A DNA stretch of 64,000 nucleotides from Solirubrobacterales bacterium (GCA_016712175.1 JADJRQ010000001.1:248001-312000), one strand, 5' to 3'. Shown: positions 1 through 9,847, numbered from the stretch's first letter. Program-made: numbers and translations. Notes: a model not told the origin generated them from the sequence alone.

Positions 1-1
1 G

Positions 2-2287
2 GATCCGGAAACGTCTTTTGAACCTATCGAGCCGTTGCTTCCTCCCGACGGTTCACCGAATGTCCTGATCGTGCTCCTCGATGACGTCGGGTTCGGCGCC
101 TCGAGCACCTTCGGTGGCCCGTGTGCGACCCCGACCGCGGACCGGCTGGCCGCCGGTGGTCTGAAGTACAACCGCTTCCATACCACCGCGCTGTGCGCTC
201 CCACCCGGGCGGCGATGCTGAGCGGTCGCAACCATCATTCAGTCGGGATGGGGAGCATCACCGAGACCGCCACATCCGCTCCCGGCAACAATTCACTGCG
301 GCCGAATACGAAGGCGCCGCTGGCCATGACCCTGAAGCTCAACGGATACTCGACCGCCCAGTTCGGCAAGTGCCACGAGGTTCCGGTCTGGCAGTCCTCT
401 CCGATGGGACCGTTCGATTCGTGGCCCTCGGCCGGCGGGGGATTCGAGACTTTCTACGGTTTCATCGGCGGCGAAAACAACCAGTGGGACCCGGCGCTCT
501 ATGACGGGACGACTCCAGTCGAGCCACCGGCGACCCCCGAGGAGGGCTACCACCTCACCGAGGACCTGACCGACCGGGCCTGCAGCTGGGTGCGCCAGCA
601 GAAGGCGCTGATGCCCGACAAGCCGTTCTTCATGTATTACGCGCCCGGCGCCACGCATGCTCCCCACCATGTGCCGGAAGAGTGGGCGGCAAAGTACAAA
701 GGACAGTTCGCCGAGGGCTGGGACAAGCTGCGCGAGAGTTCGTTCGCCCGCCAGAAGGAACTGGGCGTGATCCCGGCCGACGCGGAACTGACCTCCCGCC
801 ATGCGGAGATACCGGCCTGGGATGACATGCCCGACGAGATCAAGCCGGTCCTTGAGCGTGAAATGGAGGTATACGCGGGATTCCTCGAACACACCGACCA
901 CCAGGTCGGCCTGGTGATCGACGCCATCGATGACCTTGGCGTGCTCGACAACACGATCGTCTACTACATCATCGGCGACAACGGAGCCTCCGCCGAAGGC
1001 ACCGTCAACGGTGCGTTCAACGAAATGGCCAACTTCAACGGCATGGCCGCGCTTGAGACACCCGAGTTCATGCTGAGCAAAATGGACGAGTTCGGCTCAC
1101 CGAGTTCATACAACCATTACGCCGTCGGCTGGGCCTGGGCCATGAACACTCCGTTCCAGTGGACCAAGCAGGTCGCTTCCCACTGGGGCGGCACCCGCAA
1201 CGGGACGATCGTGCACTGGCCCGAGGGCATCGAGGACCCGGGTGGGTTGCGCTCGCAGTTCACCCACGTAGTCGATGTGGCCCCGACGATCCTCGAGGCC
1301 GCAGGCCTGCCGGAACCGACGGTGGTCAACGGCGTGCAGCAGTCGCCGATGGAGGGCACGAGCATGCTCTACACCTTCAACGAGCCGGACACCCCCGAAC
1401 GCCACGACCTCCAGTACTTCGAGATGTTCGGCAATCGCGGCATCTACCACAAGGGGTGGAGCGCGGTCACCAAGCACAAGACGCCCTGGGTGATGGTCGG
1501 TGGCGAGCTGCCAGCATTCGACGATGATCTCTGGGAACTCTACGACGGCTCCAAGGACTACAGCCAGGCAAACGACCTGTCGGCCGAGCATCCCGAAATG
1601 CTTGCGAAGCTTCAGCGGCTTTGGCTGATCGAAGCCACGAAGTACAACGTCCTGCCGATGGATGACCGCACCGCCGAGCGACTCGAACCCGAGATGGCCG
1701 GAAGACCGACTCTGATCCACGGAAACACGCAGCTGTTCTTCCCGGGCATGGGCCGGCTGTCCGAGAACAGTGTGGTCAGCATCAAGAACAAGTCGTTCTC
1801 GGTCACCGCCAACCTCCAGGTTCCCGAGGACGGGGCCGAAGGTGTGATCATCGCCCAGGGCGGCCGTTTCGGGGGATGGGCCCTCTACGCCAGGGATGGC
1901 AAGGCGAAGTTCGTCTACAACGTGCTCGGCATCCACGAATTCGCAACCGAGGCCACCGAAACCATTCCGGCGGGTGCCCATCAAGTGAGGATGGAATTCG
2001 CCTACGACGGCGGTGGCCTGGCCAAGGGAGGCGACGTCACCCTCTATTACGACGGTGAGGCTGCGGGCAAGGGCCGCGTTGAAGCAACGCAGCCAATGGT
2101 GTTCTCGGCCGACGAGACGACCGATATCGGCTACGAATCGGGCACCACAGTCTCGCCCGACTACACGGCCAAGGACAGCCGTTTCACCGGCAAGATCGAG
2201 TGGGTCCAAATCGACCTCGGAGACGATTCCCACGACCACTTCATCGACCCCGAAGAACGCTTCCGCATCGCAATGTCACGGCAGTAA
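2..2287 (+). CDS. Arylsulfatase (alkaline-phosphatase superfamily), 5' end outside window
   Basis: The sulfatase hydrolyses sulfate esters. The frame is open from the first bases of the window, and the residues before the TTG at 35 (PETSFEPIEP) look like the usual N-terminal arm, so the true start lies to the left. Counting from the TTG, the metal-binding DD is at residues 16-17 and the active-site signature CAPTR at 54-58. Cys54 is the residue expected to become formylglycine; the maturation enzyme is not in the window. Downstream come the GDNG-type metal motif (about residues 310-320) and a C-terminal beta-rich domain. No signal peptide can be judged because the start is missing. A FUSC-like membrane gene follows about 25 bp downstream and may be co-transcribed. 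The family is clear; the natural substrate cannot be read from sequence. Confidence 0.92.
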   Translation, partial: DPETSFEPIEPLLPPDGSPNVLIVLLDDVGFGASSTFGGPCATPTADRLAAGGLKYNRFHTTALCAPTRAAMLSGRNHHSVGMGSITETATSAPGNNSLRPNTKAPLAMTLKLNGYSTAQFGKCHEVPVWQSSPMGPFDSWPSAGGGFETFYGFIGGENNQWDPALYDGTTPVEPPATPEEGYHLTEDLTDRACSWVRQQKALMPDKPFFMYYAPGATHAPHHVPEEWAAKYKGQFAEGWDKLRESSFARQKELGVIPADAELTSRHAEIPAWDDMPDEIKPVLEREMEVYAGFLEHTDHQVGLVIDAIDDLGVLDNTIVYYIIGDNGASAEGTVNGAFNEMANFNGMAALETPEFMLSKMDEFGSPSSYNHYAVGWAWAMNTPFQWTKQVASHWGGTRNGTIVHWPEGIEDPGGLRSQFTHVVDVAPTILEAAGLPEPTVVNGVQQSPMEGTSMLYTFNEPDTPERHDLQYFEMFGNRGIYHKGWSAVTKHKTPWVMVGGELPAFDDDLWELYDGSKDYSQANDLSAEHPEMLAKLQRLWLIEATKYNVLPMDDRTAERLEPEMAGRPTLIHGNTQLFFPGMGRLSENSVVSIKNKSFSVTANLQVPEDGAEGVIIAQGGRFGGWALYARDGKAKFVYNVLGIHEFATEATETIPAGAHQVRMEFAYDGGGLAKGGDVTLYYDGEAAGKGRVEATQPMVFSADETTDIGYESGTTVSPDYTAKDSRFTGKIEWVQIDLGDDSHDHFIDPEERFRIAMSRQ

Positions 2288-2313
2288 GGGCACAGAAGCC
2301 ACTTGCCATATTC

Positions 2314-3276
2314 GTGATGTCAGCCACACGAAGGACAGCGCACATTCTCGGAGCGGTAGTCGTCGCCGTCGTTCTACCGGCGCTGCTGATGAATGCGGTG
2401 GCGGGGCAACTGGGAGTCTGGTCAATGCTCACCGGCATCCTGCTTGGCGTCGTCGGTTCCAGGATCGGTGGTACCAGGCGGATGATGTTCGTCGCCCCGG
2501 CGATCGGACTGGCTGCGGGCCTCGGAGCGTTCACCGCATACGGTTGGGGTTGGGTGGCGTTGCTGGTGATTGCAGCTTTCGTCGCGGGCACCGGAACCCG
2601 GTTCGGCTGGCACCCCGCGCTGCTGATGATTCCGTTTGCCGCCACGTTTGCCCTGCCAGTGCCTTCGGCGACGGACGCCTTGATCTTCGGGGTCATCGTC
2701 GCGATCGCGAGCGGCTACGGCATCGTCCTCGCGCGCCGTTTCGGGGCTCCCGAGGTGGTCGAAGCGGATCGCGTCTCCACGTCAGCCGCCCTCGCCCTGG
2801 CGATTGCCTTCGGCATAGTTCTGGGTGCCGGTGCCGCGATCGGCGTCGCTCTCTCCTGGTCCGCGCCTTACTGGGTCCCGGATCCAATTCTGGTACTGAT
2901 TCTTTACATCCTGATTGGAAAAAGAGACCGCATACGGGGCAAGGCGATCGGCACCGCGCTTGGGGCGGCCGCCGCCATTCCCGTCGCGATCCTGGCACCT
3001 CCTGTCGGAGTGATCACGGGTCTCGCGATCGTGGCGTTCCTGCTCGCCCTTACCCAGGCCAAGAGGTACTGGCTCTACTACGGCCTGTACACGTTCTCCC
3101 TGGTGCTCGTTCTCGCCGCCCCTGGCCAGGTCGCCGTCGAAGCGAAGGAACGCGGAGTCCAGATCCTCGTCGGCATAGCCCTGCTCGTCGGCTTCCTGCT
3201 GGTCCTCCGTGTGCTCGGCAGGATGCTTCAGGAACGGTACCCGCAGCTCGAACTCGCGCCGAACCCAGCGAGCTGA
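2314..3276 (+). CDS. Polytopic membrane protein, FUSC/aromatic-acid-exporter-like
   Basis: About 320 residues with roughly ten hydrophobic segments. Start chosen at the adjacent GTG/ATG pair (2314/2317), because the longer upstream frame is the back of the sulfatase gene in another frame. The second half contains a conserved-looking GTALG segment, a YWLYYGLYTFSLVLVLA stretch and a GVQILVGIALLVGFLLVL helix, an arrangement resembling the integral-membrane half of FUSC proteins (family knowledge; resemblance by eye). It may export an organic anion, possibly a product of the neighbouring sulfatase, but that is speculation. An acidic, coding-like stretch follows its stop at about 3284-3400 in another frame, so its C-terminus may be longer if an indel is present. 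Confidence 0.6.
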   Translation: MMSATRRTAHILGAVVVAVVLPALLMNAVAGQLGVWSMLTGILLGVVGSRIGGTRRMMFVAPAIGLAAGLGAFTAYGWGWVALLVIAAFVAGTGTRFGWHPALLMIPFAATFALPVPSATDALIFGVIVAIASGYGIVLARRFGAPEVVEADRVSTSAALALAIAFGIVLGAGAAIGVALSWSAPYWVPDPILVLILYILIGKRDRIRGKAIGTALGAAAAIPVAILAPPVGVITGLAIVAFLLALTQAKRYWLYYGLYTFSLVLVLAAPGQVAVEAKERGVQILVGIALLVGFLLVLRVLGRMLQERYPQLELAPNPAS

Positions 3277-3397
3277 CGCCCGGTTGGATGTGCGCAACGA
3301 CGATCTCGGCGAACAGATCGAGAAGTCCGTCGATGACGCGGCCGACGATCTCGACGTCAGGGACGACGGCAAGAAGCAGCCGAACAAGCCCCGGGGA

Positions 3398-4698
3398 TCA
3401 ACCGGGAGGGCCACCACCAGGCGGTCCACCCACTCCGGTTGTGGCAACCGTCTCGCCCACCAGGCACTGAACCACCTGGTTTTCCGCCGCGTTGTTGGCG
3501 TGGTAGTGGTAGCCGTCGGCCTTGGTGGTGTGGCCGTTGCATTCATCGAGGTCGGATGGTTCTTCGCCGCTCTCGAACGGGCTGTGGACCGCGTAGCCGT
3601 CCATCGCGTAGCCGAAGATCGGGGGGTCACCGTCGACGGCGTCACCGACTTCTGAGCAGCCGACCGCACCGTGCAGGTGGTATCCCTCGATCGGGTTGAA
3701 GTGGCCGCCGCAGTCATCGAATGCGGCGATTGTGTAAGCACCGAGGATCGCGTCGACCGGAGCCGACGCAGCGATCACGACACCATCGAGCGTCACTCCC
3801 TGGTTGCCGGTGGGAACCGCGCTGCTGTCGGCCGCCACGGGGGCTACGGGGATCTGCACTGTCGTGGTGATCGGCTCGCCGTTGTCGAGCCATTCGAGCT
3901 TTCCTTCGACGCAGTGGTTCTCGAGGTCGGGATCGACATCGGGCCGTGCGGCGCCTTCGAACTCTTCGGCGGTTTCGGTGACCAGGACGTTTCCTTCATC
4001 GTCGTACATGTGCCAGCCGTCGTCGTCGTAGGTTCCGGCGAGGTTCTTGATGAACTCGCCGCTCAGGTCGTACACGTTCTCACCGTCGAACCAGATGCCA
4101 CCCTTGTCCGCGCCGTCGGTGATCGTGTCCGGGCAAAACGGTCCGACGTCGTGGTCGGTCGGATAGCCGGCGACCGTGAGGCTGTAGCAGGTGGTCTCGG
4201 TGCCATCGCTGAGGGTGCAGTCTTCTTTAGTTGCGTCAGTAGCCAGGGCTCCGTCGAGAAATTGGTTTACATCAAGGCCCGTCACAGCCGAAGAACTCTT
4301 GGTCCAAACCGTGATCTTCTTCTTCACGGTTTTTCGCCCGGCGTTCCTGGAAGTCACTTTGAAGGTGAGCTTGAACTTGCCGGTCTTCTTCGCCTTGACC
4401 TTGATCCTGACGACCTGGTCTTGCCGGCGGATACCCTCCCCGCCACCTTCTTGGCCTTGACACCGCGGCCGGTGACTTTGACCTTCACACGCTTGGCAAC
4501 GGCGTTGCCGGAGTTCCTGATCCTGACTTTGTAAGTGCGCTTGGTGCTTTTCTTGATCTTGGCGGGACCGCTGACCTTGACCTTGCTGATCTTGGCCCTG
4601 GCGTCGGCGAGTGGGGCCGAGAAAGCTGCCCCGGTAACAAAGGCCAGGGCAGTGAGCACTATGACCGCGCAGGAGCCGAGCAGTGCCGTGCGCCTCAT
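3398..4698 (-). CDS. Secreted YHYH-domain protein with basic beta-domain (apparent frameshift)
   Basis: Reading on the minus strand, the ATG at 4698 opens a signal peptide (MRRTALLGSC onward), followed by a Lys-rich beta-domain of about 110 residues and then a YHYH domain with CGGHF, GYHLHG, DECNGHT and the YHYH signature, ending in a Gly/Pro tail. The frame breaks near 4414: this copy has ACCAGGTC where its near-identical twin at 7.6 kb has ACCAGGGTC, so one G is missing. Restoring it joins the two halves in one frame of about 433 residues. An alternative TTG start at 4761 sits 7 nt after an AGGAG. The first third lies in an inverted repeat shared with the gene at 7379. The gene is divergent from the lipoprotein gene at 4950. 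Metal binding is inferred from the conserved His/Cys motifs; function is unknown. Confidence 0.75.
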
Positions 4699-4824
4699 TG
4701 AGTCAGCACTTTGCGGGACGGTCGAAACAGCCGGTATTCGGCGGGGTGACGGCAAGAACAAGGGATCACTCCTGGGGTCGGTTCGAACCAACGTAACAAC
4801 CGATTCTGTGAGATCCCTGAGAGT
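4275..4824. repeat. Inverted repeat arm A (550 bp), partner of 7253-7803
   Basis: The reverse complement of this segment matches 7253-7803 almost base for base. In one 60-base stretch compared only three substitutions were seen, plus a single-base gap near 4414. It covers the upstream region, the signal peptide and the Lys-rich N-terminal module of the YHYH gene on the minus strand. Identity stops abruptly at both ends: at GACGGGCCT on the coding side and ACTCTCAGGG on the upstream side. The repeat is long enough for homologous recombination. Confidence 0.9.
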
Positions 4825-4949
4825 TGTCGGCGAATCGCCGACTGGCTTCAGAGCCGGTTGCGGTGTAGCCGAAGCAGATTCCTCAGCAGGGACCCGCGGC
4901 TTTTCGGCTCTCTCAGGAAATCCACAGGAAGGACCTTTACGGTGAGGGC

Positions 4950-6033
4950 ATGTTCCAAACTTCCAGCCTGACCCGAACCCGCCCCTGCCAGATATCTCTT
5001 GTCCTCGGTCTCCTGGCCGTCGCGTTTCTCGTCACCTCCTGCGGCGGTTCAGATTCCGACGACTCGGCGACGTCGACAACCGGCTCGAGTACCACCTCGA
5101 CCGGGACGACAACCGAGACATCATCTGAAACCACCGGTGTCGACACGAGTCTGTTTCTCGACAGCGCCCTGAGCAAAAAAGCCACCAAGGAGGACTGCAC
5201 CCTCAGCGATGGCACCGAGACCACCTGCTACAGCCTCACGGTCGCCGGCTATCCGACCGACCACGACGTCGGACCGTTTTGCCCGGACACGATCACCGAC
5301 GGCGCGAACAAGGGGGGCATCTGGTTCGACGGTGAGAACGCCTACGACCTGAGCGGCGAGTTCATCAAGAATCTCGCTCAGACCTATGACGATGACGTCT
5401 GGCATATGTACGACGACGAAGGCAACGTCCTGGTCACAAAAACCGCCGAGGAGTTCGAAGCCGCCGCACGGCCCGATGTCGATCCCGACCTCGAGAACCA
5501 CTGCGTCGAAGGAAAGCTCGAATGGCTCGACAACGGTGAAGCGATCAAGACCACGGTTCAGATCCCGGTGACTCCAGTTGCGGCCGACAGCAGCTCCGTG
5601 CCCACCGGTAACCAGGGCGTGACGCTCGACGGTGTCGTGATCGCAGCTTCAGCCCCGGTCGACGCGATCCTCGGTGCTTACACAATCGCCGCATTCGATG
5701 ACTGCGGCGGCCACTTCAACCCGAACGAGGGCTACCACCTCCACGGCGCGGTCGGTTGCTCTGAGGTCGGCGACGCTGTCGACGGTGACCCCGATCTTCG
5801 GCTATGCGATGGACGGCTACGCGGTCCACAGTCCTTTCGAAGAGGGCGAAGAACCGGCAGACCTCGACGAATGTAACGGTCACACCACCAAAGCCGACGG
5901 CTACCACTACCACGCCAACGACGCGGCCAAGAACCAGGTCGTTCAATGCCTGGTGGGTCAGACCGTTGCGGGCGATGAGGCTGGAGGACCTCCCGGTGGT
6001 GGGCCTCCCGGAGGCGGCGCCCCGCCCGAGTGA
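4950..6033 (+). CDS. YHYH-domain lipoprotein (apparent frameshift near 5790)
   Basis: The ATG at 4950 opens a lipoprotein signal sequence with lipobox LVTSC (Cys about residue 31), then a Ser/Thr linker and a YHYH domain almost identical to that of the minus-strand gene at 3398-4270. Motifs: CGGHF, GYHLHG, DECNGHT, GYHYH. The frame is lost at 5789-5792, where four C residues stand in place of six in the sibling. After the break the next frame continues with IFGYAMDGYAVHS, the YHYH motif and a Gly/Pro-rich tail ending at 6033. A homopolymer slip (sequencing error or genuine slippage) is the simplest reading. The gene is first in a plus-strand run with the next two YHYH genes and the HupE-like gene. 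Expected location: anchored on the outer face of the membrane. Confidence 0.8.
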
Positions 6034-6087
6034 GCCGACATTCACCGCGTTGCTCAGGACCACACCCGCCTCGAACAAGGAGTACTG

Positions 6088-7164
6088 ATGTCAAAACGAT
6101 TCCGGATCCGACCCTGGCACCTGCTGGTTGCCCTTGCGGCGCTGACGCTGACAATCAGCGCTTGTGGGTCATCTTCAAGCGATGACGCCGCCAGCGGTAC
6201 CGATGAGACCACCTCGAAGAGCAGTTCTTCCGACGAGGCCAGCAATCCGATGTCGTTATTCACCGACGGCGCCCTGACCTCCGATCCCACCACAGTTGAC
6301 TGCACCCTCGAGAACGGCAGCGAAACCACCTGCTACCAGCTGGAGGTCGACAGCCTGGCCTCCACCGTGGACACCGACGGCCCGTACTGCCCGGCCACCA
6401 CCACCGACAAGGGCGGGATCTGGGTCTGGGACGGTGACGACCCGGGGCTTTATGCGCTGGACGAGAATTTCTGGAATCTGATGGCCGCCCAAGGCTATGA
6501 CTTCGTTGACGATGATGGCAACGTCACGATCACCGATCCGGCAGAGGGGGCGGCATCGTCATCGACTACGGAGAACTCCTGCCTGGAGGCCACCGCTGAC
6601 GGATCCTTCCACCTTCAGGTCCTGATTCCGGTGACCCCGGAGAACCTGGACACCGCTACCGACCTGTCGACCGTCTCCCAGGTGGGCCTAGCGCTCGATG
6701 GCGTCACGATCTTCGGCGACGCGCCATCGGTGGCCGACCGAGGAGGCCTGCCCGCACTGGATTCCTGCGGAGGTCACGTTGACCCGTCCGGCTATTACCA
6801 CTGGCATTTCGGTGCCGAATCGATCCAGACCAATCTCGATGAAGCCGACGCTGACGTGACCTGCTCGGTCGAGCAGGACACCGAAGCTCTCGTCGGATTT
6901 GCCTACGACGGTTACGGGATCTACGGTCCCGAAGAAGACCGGGCCATCCCCGACGATCTCGATGAGTGCTCGGGCCATACGTCCGAGACCGCCGAGTTCG
7001 GCACGACCTACCACTACCACCTGACCTACGACTCCCCGAACCTGCCGACCTGCCGGACCGGAGCGACAGCCAACTCCAAACTGACCAGTCCCGACAACGA
7101 CGCCGCCGCACTTCCCGACGGAGAGGGTGGCGGAGGTCCGGGCAGCGGGCCGCCGCCCGGTTGA
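6088..7164 (+). CDS. YHYH-domain lipoprotein, intact
   Basis: An intact protein of 358 residues. It has a lipobox LTISAC with the acylated Cys at residue 26, a Ser/Asp-rich linker to about residue 55, then the YHYH domain. Visible motifs are CGGH (227-230), YYHWH (236-240), DECSGH (292-297, C294 and H297) and YHYH (308-311), followed by a Gly/Pro tail. Cys pairs at 72/82, 101/165 and further on suggest disulfides outside the cytoplasm. An AAGGAG stands just upstream of the ATG. It lies 54 bp after the previous YHYH gene and belongs to a different subtype from it; its nearest relative is the gene at 7379. A role in metal capture for the downstream HupE-like protein is inference from the His-rich motifs and gene order. 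Confidence 0.85.
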   Translation: MSKRFRIRPWHLLVALAALTLTISACGSSSSDDAASGTDETTSKSSSSDEASNPMSLFTDGALTSDPTTVDCTLENGSETTCYQLEVDSLASTVDTDGPYCPATTTDKGGIWVWDGDDPGLYALDENFWNLMAAQGYDFVDDDGNVTITDPAEGAASSSTTENSCLEATADGSFHLQVLIPVTPENLDTATDLSTVSQVGLALDGVTIFGDAPSVADRGGLPALDSCGGHVDPSGYYHWHFGAESIQTNLDEADADVTCSVEQDTEALVGFAYDGYGIYGPEEDRAIPDDLDECSGHTSETAEFGTTYHYHLTYDSPNLPTCRTGATANSKLTSPDNDAAALPDGEGGGGPGSGPPPG

Positions 7165-7252
7165 GCCACCACCTCAGTCACCTCAACGTCATTTCCGATC
7201 CCGACGAAGTGCAGCGATATCTCGACTCCACCGCTGGCCGAACCGGCTGGCG

Positions 7253-7803
7253 ACTCTCAGGGATCTCACAGAATCGGTTGTTACGTTGGTTCGAACCGAC
7301 CCCAGGAGTGATCCCTTGTTCTTGCCTTCACCCATCCGAATACCTGCTGTTTCGACCATCCCGCAAAGTGCTGACTCAATGAGGCGCACGGCACTGCTCG
7401 GCTCCTGCGCAATCATGGTGCTCACTGCCCTGGCCTTTGTTACCGGGGCAGCTTTCTCGGCCCCACTCGCCGACGCCAGGGCCAAGATCAGCAAGGTCAA
7501 GGTCAGCGGTCCCGCCAAGATCAAGAAAAGCACCAAGCGCACTTACAAAGTCAGGATCAGGAACTCCGGCAACGCCGTTGCCAAGCGTGTGAAGGTCAAA
7601 GTCACCGGCCGCGGTGTCAAGGCCAAGAAGGTGGCGGGGAGGGTATCCGCCGGCAAGACCAGGGTCGTCAGGATCAAGGTCAAGGCGAAGAAGACCGGCA
7701 AGTTCAAGCTCACCTTCAAAGTGACTTCCAGGAACGCCGGGCGAAAAACCGTGAAGAAGAAGATCACGGTTTGGACCAAGAGTTCTTCGGCTGTGACGGG
7801 CCT
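7253..7803. repeat. Inverted repeat arm B, partner of 4275-4824
   Basis: This is the plus-strand counterpart of arm A. It contains a possible ribosome site AGGAG at 7304-7308, the start region, signal peptide and Lys-rich module of the 7379 gene. The two arms enclose a segment of about 2.4 kb holding two lipoprotein genes, so recombination between them would invert that segment without changing the outer genes. Confidence 0.9.
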
Positions 7804-8725
7804 AGATATCGACGCGTTATTCGCCGACGGCGCCCTGACCTCCGATCCCACCACAGTCGACTGCACCCTCGAGAACGGCAGCGAAACCACCTGCTACCAG
7901 CTGGAGGTCGACAGCCTGGCCTCCACCGTGGACACCGACGGCCCGTACTGCCCGGCCACCACCACCGACAAGGGCGGCATCTGGGTGTGGGACGGTGACG
8001 AACCCGGGCTTTACGGTCTGAACGAGGACTTCTGGAAAATGATGGCCGCCCAGGGATATGACTTCGTTGATGCTGACGGCAACGTCACGATCACCGATCC
8101 GGCCGAGGGAGCGGCATCGTCATCGACCACCGAGAACTCATGTCTGGAAGCGACCGCTGACGGTTCCTTTCACCTTCAGGTCCTGATTCCGGTTACCCCC
8201 GAAAAGCTCGACACCGCAACCGATCTGTCGACCGTCTCCCAGGTCGGCCTCGCACTCGACGGGGTCACGATCTTCGGTGATGCCCCGTCGGTGGCTGACC
8301 GGGGAGGTTTGCCCGCCCTTGATTCCTGCGGAGGTCACGTTGACCCGTCCGGCTATTACCACTGGCATTTCGGTGCCGAATCGATCCAGACCAATCTCGA
8401 TGAAGCCAACACCGACGAGACCTGTTCGGTCGAGCAGGACACCGAAGCTCTCGTCGGATTCGCCTACGACGGCTACGGAATCTACGGGCCCGAGGAAGAC
8501 GGGGCCGTCCCTGACGATCTCGACAAATGCTCGGGCCATACATCCGAAACCGCCGAGTTCGGCACGACCTACCACTACCACCTGTCCTACGACTCCCCGA
8601 ACCTCCCGACCTGCCGGATCGGAGCTACAGCCAACAACAAACTGACCAGCCCCGACAACTCCGCCGCCGCACTTCCCGACGGAGAAGGTGGCGGAGGCCC
8701 GGGCGGGCCGCCGCCAGCAGGCTGA
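7379..8725 (+). CDS. Secreted YHYH-domain protein with basic beta-domain, intact
   Basis: This is the 448-residue intact counterpart of the minus-strand gene at 3398-4698. It has a signal peptide (residues 1 to about 33, ending near ADA), a Lys/Val-rich domain of about 110 residues like those found at the ends of other secreted proteins in this window, then a YHYH domain of the same subtype as the 6088 gene (CGGH, YYHWH, CSGHT, YHYH). No lipobox. The ATG gives the best signal peptide, but a TTG at 7316 lies 7 nt after AGGAG and could extend the N-terminus by 21 residues. The stop is 3 nt before the HupE-like start, implying translational coupling. Its first third is inside the inverted repeat, so it looks like a module swap between paralogues. 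Confidence 0.85.
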   Translation: MRRTALLGSCAIMVLTALAFVTGAAFSAPLADARAKISKVKVSGPAKIKKSTKRTYKVRIRNSGNAVAKRVKVKVTGRGVKAKKVAGRVSAGKTRVVRIKVKAKKTGKFKLTFKVTSRNAGRKTVKKKITVWTKSSSAVTGLDIDALFADGALTSDPTTVDCTLENGSETTCYQLEVDSLASTVDTDGPYCPATTTDKGGIWVWDGDEPGLYGLNEDFWKMMAAQGYDFVDADGNVTITDPAEGAASSSTTENSCLEATADGSFHLQVLIPVTPEKLDTATDLSTVSQVGLALDGVTIFGDAPSVADRGGLPALDSCGGHVDPSGYYHWHFGAESIQTNLDEANTDETCSVEQDTEALVGFAYDGYGIYGPEEDGAVPDDLDKCSGHTSETAEFGTTYHYHLSYDSPNLPTCRIGATANNKLTSPDNSAAALPDGEGGGGPGGPPPAG

Positions 8726-8728
8726 GCG

Positions 8729-9847
8729 ATGCTCCGGCTCTGGAAAATCCGATGGTTCACAGTCGTGCTGGTGGGGCTCTGCCTTGCCGGCTCGGCGATG
8801 GCGGCGGCACTCCCGGCATCGGCACACGACAACACCAGTGGTTCAGTCACCCTGACCCTTGACGACGAGCGGGTAATCGGGACCGGACAGGTGAGCTTTG
8901 CCGAGATCGGCTTCCGGGACACCACCGGTGACGGTCTGATCGATTCGGACGAGATTGCGGCACAGGAAGCTGACGTCGCAACCACCCTTGTCGATCGGGT
9001 ACGCAGCCACGTGAGTCTCAAGATCGACGGCCAGGAGTCGGCGCTCATCGGTGCTGGCTTGGCGACCGGCGAGATCGGCCAGGACGCAACCTCGAAATAC
9101 GTGCCGATCGTGTTTGCCACGGAACCGCACGATGGCGATGTTTCGAACGTTGACCTGACCTGGACGTTCACTTCGCCCACCGACGAAGTCGTTCTGAGTC
9201 GCCCTGACGGAGCAACGGTGGGCCAGCTCGGGGACGAAGACTCAGCATCATTTTCGCTCGGTGCCCGGGCCGGCGCCAAGTCCTTCTTCCTGCTCGGCAT
9301 CGACCACATCCGTTTCGGACCCGACCACCTCCTTTTCTTGCTCGTGTTGACCCTCGCGGTTGCCGGAACGACGATCTCGAAGTCCACCACGCTCCGGGCA
9401 GTCAAGGTCGTGACCGCATTTACTGCAGGCCATGCCATCAGTCTGGTTCTCGCCTATTTCGAGGTCATCTCGGTCCCCGCCGGAGTGGTCGAGCCGGCGA
9501 TCTCGATGTCGATAGTGGTCGCTGCCCTACTCGTGGTGGTCGGCCGATCCACCGACATACGAATCTGGATCGCAGGGTTGATCGGCCTGATCCACGGACT
9601 GGGTTTTGCGTCGAGCCTCGCCAGCCTCGGCGTAACCACAACGCAGGGTGCTCCAGCGATCGCTGCGTTCAACATCGGCATCGACCTCGCCCAAACTGTC
9701 GTCGTGCTCACTATTGTTGCGGCCCTCTGGTTCGCCTCCAAGGGCCTGGCCGACCGGATGGCGTGGGTCCGGATACCCACTGCCGCCTTCGCCGTAGTGG
9801 TCGGACTGGCCTGGACTGCGACTCGACTCAGTGGCGTTGCAGCCTGA
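8729..9847 (+). CDS. HupE/UreJ-type membrane protein with exported domain and EF-hand-like loop
   Basis: 372 residues. A signal sequence is followed by an extracytoplasmic beta-domain of about 170 residues, then about six membrane helices. The membrane half begins with the HupE/UreJ_2-type motif GIDHIRFGPDHLLFLLVL (about residues 191-208), with further His residues in FTAGHAISL and GLIHGLGF. This family is linked to nickel, cobalt or copper handling in the literature. The exported part contains DTTGDGLIDSDE at residues 64-75, with acidic or Thr ligands at the 1, 3, 5, 9 and 12 positions of an EF-hand loop. It follows a YHYH gene by 3 nt, so the two are almost certainly co-expressed. Metal transport is inferred; the metal is unknown. 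Confidence 0.82.
   Translation: MLRLWKIRWFTVVLVGLCLAGSAMAAALPASAHDNTSGSVTLTLDDERVIGTGQVSFAEIGFRDTTGDGLIDSDEIAAQEADVATTLVDRVRSHVSLKIDGQESALIGAGLATGEIGQDATSKYVPIVFATEPHDGDVSNVDLTWTFTSPTDEVVLSRPDGATVGQLGDEDSASFSLGARAGAKSFFLLGIDHIRFGPDHLLFLLVLTLAVAGTTISKSTTLRAVKVVTAFTAGHAISLVLAYFEVISVPAGVVEPAISMSIVVAALLVVVGRSTDIRIWIAGLIGLIHGLGFASSLASLGVTTTQGAPAIAAFNIGIDLAQTVVVLTIVAALWFASKGLADRMAWVRIPTAAFAVVVGLAWTATRLSGVAA

Noticed and set aside
1106..2239. Long minus-strand frame opposite the sulfatase gene
   Set aside because: It is a shadow of the GC-rich sulfatase gene: no recognisable motif, and the opposite strand has the clear family signature.
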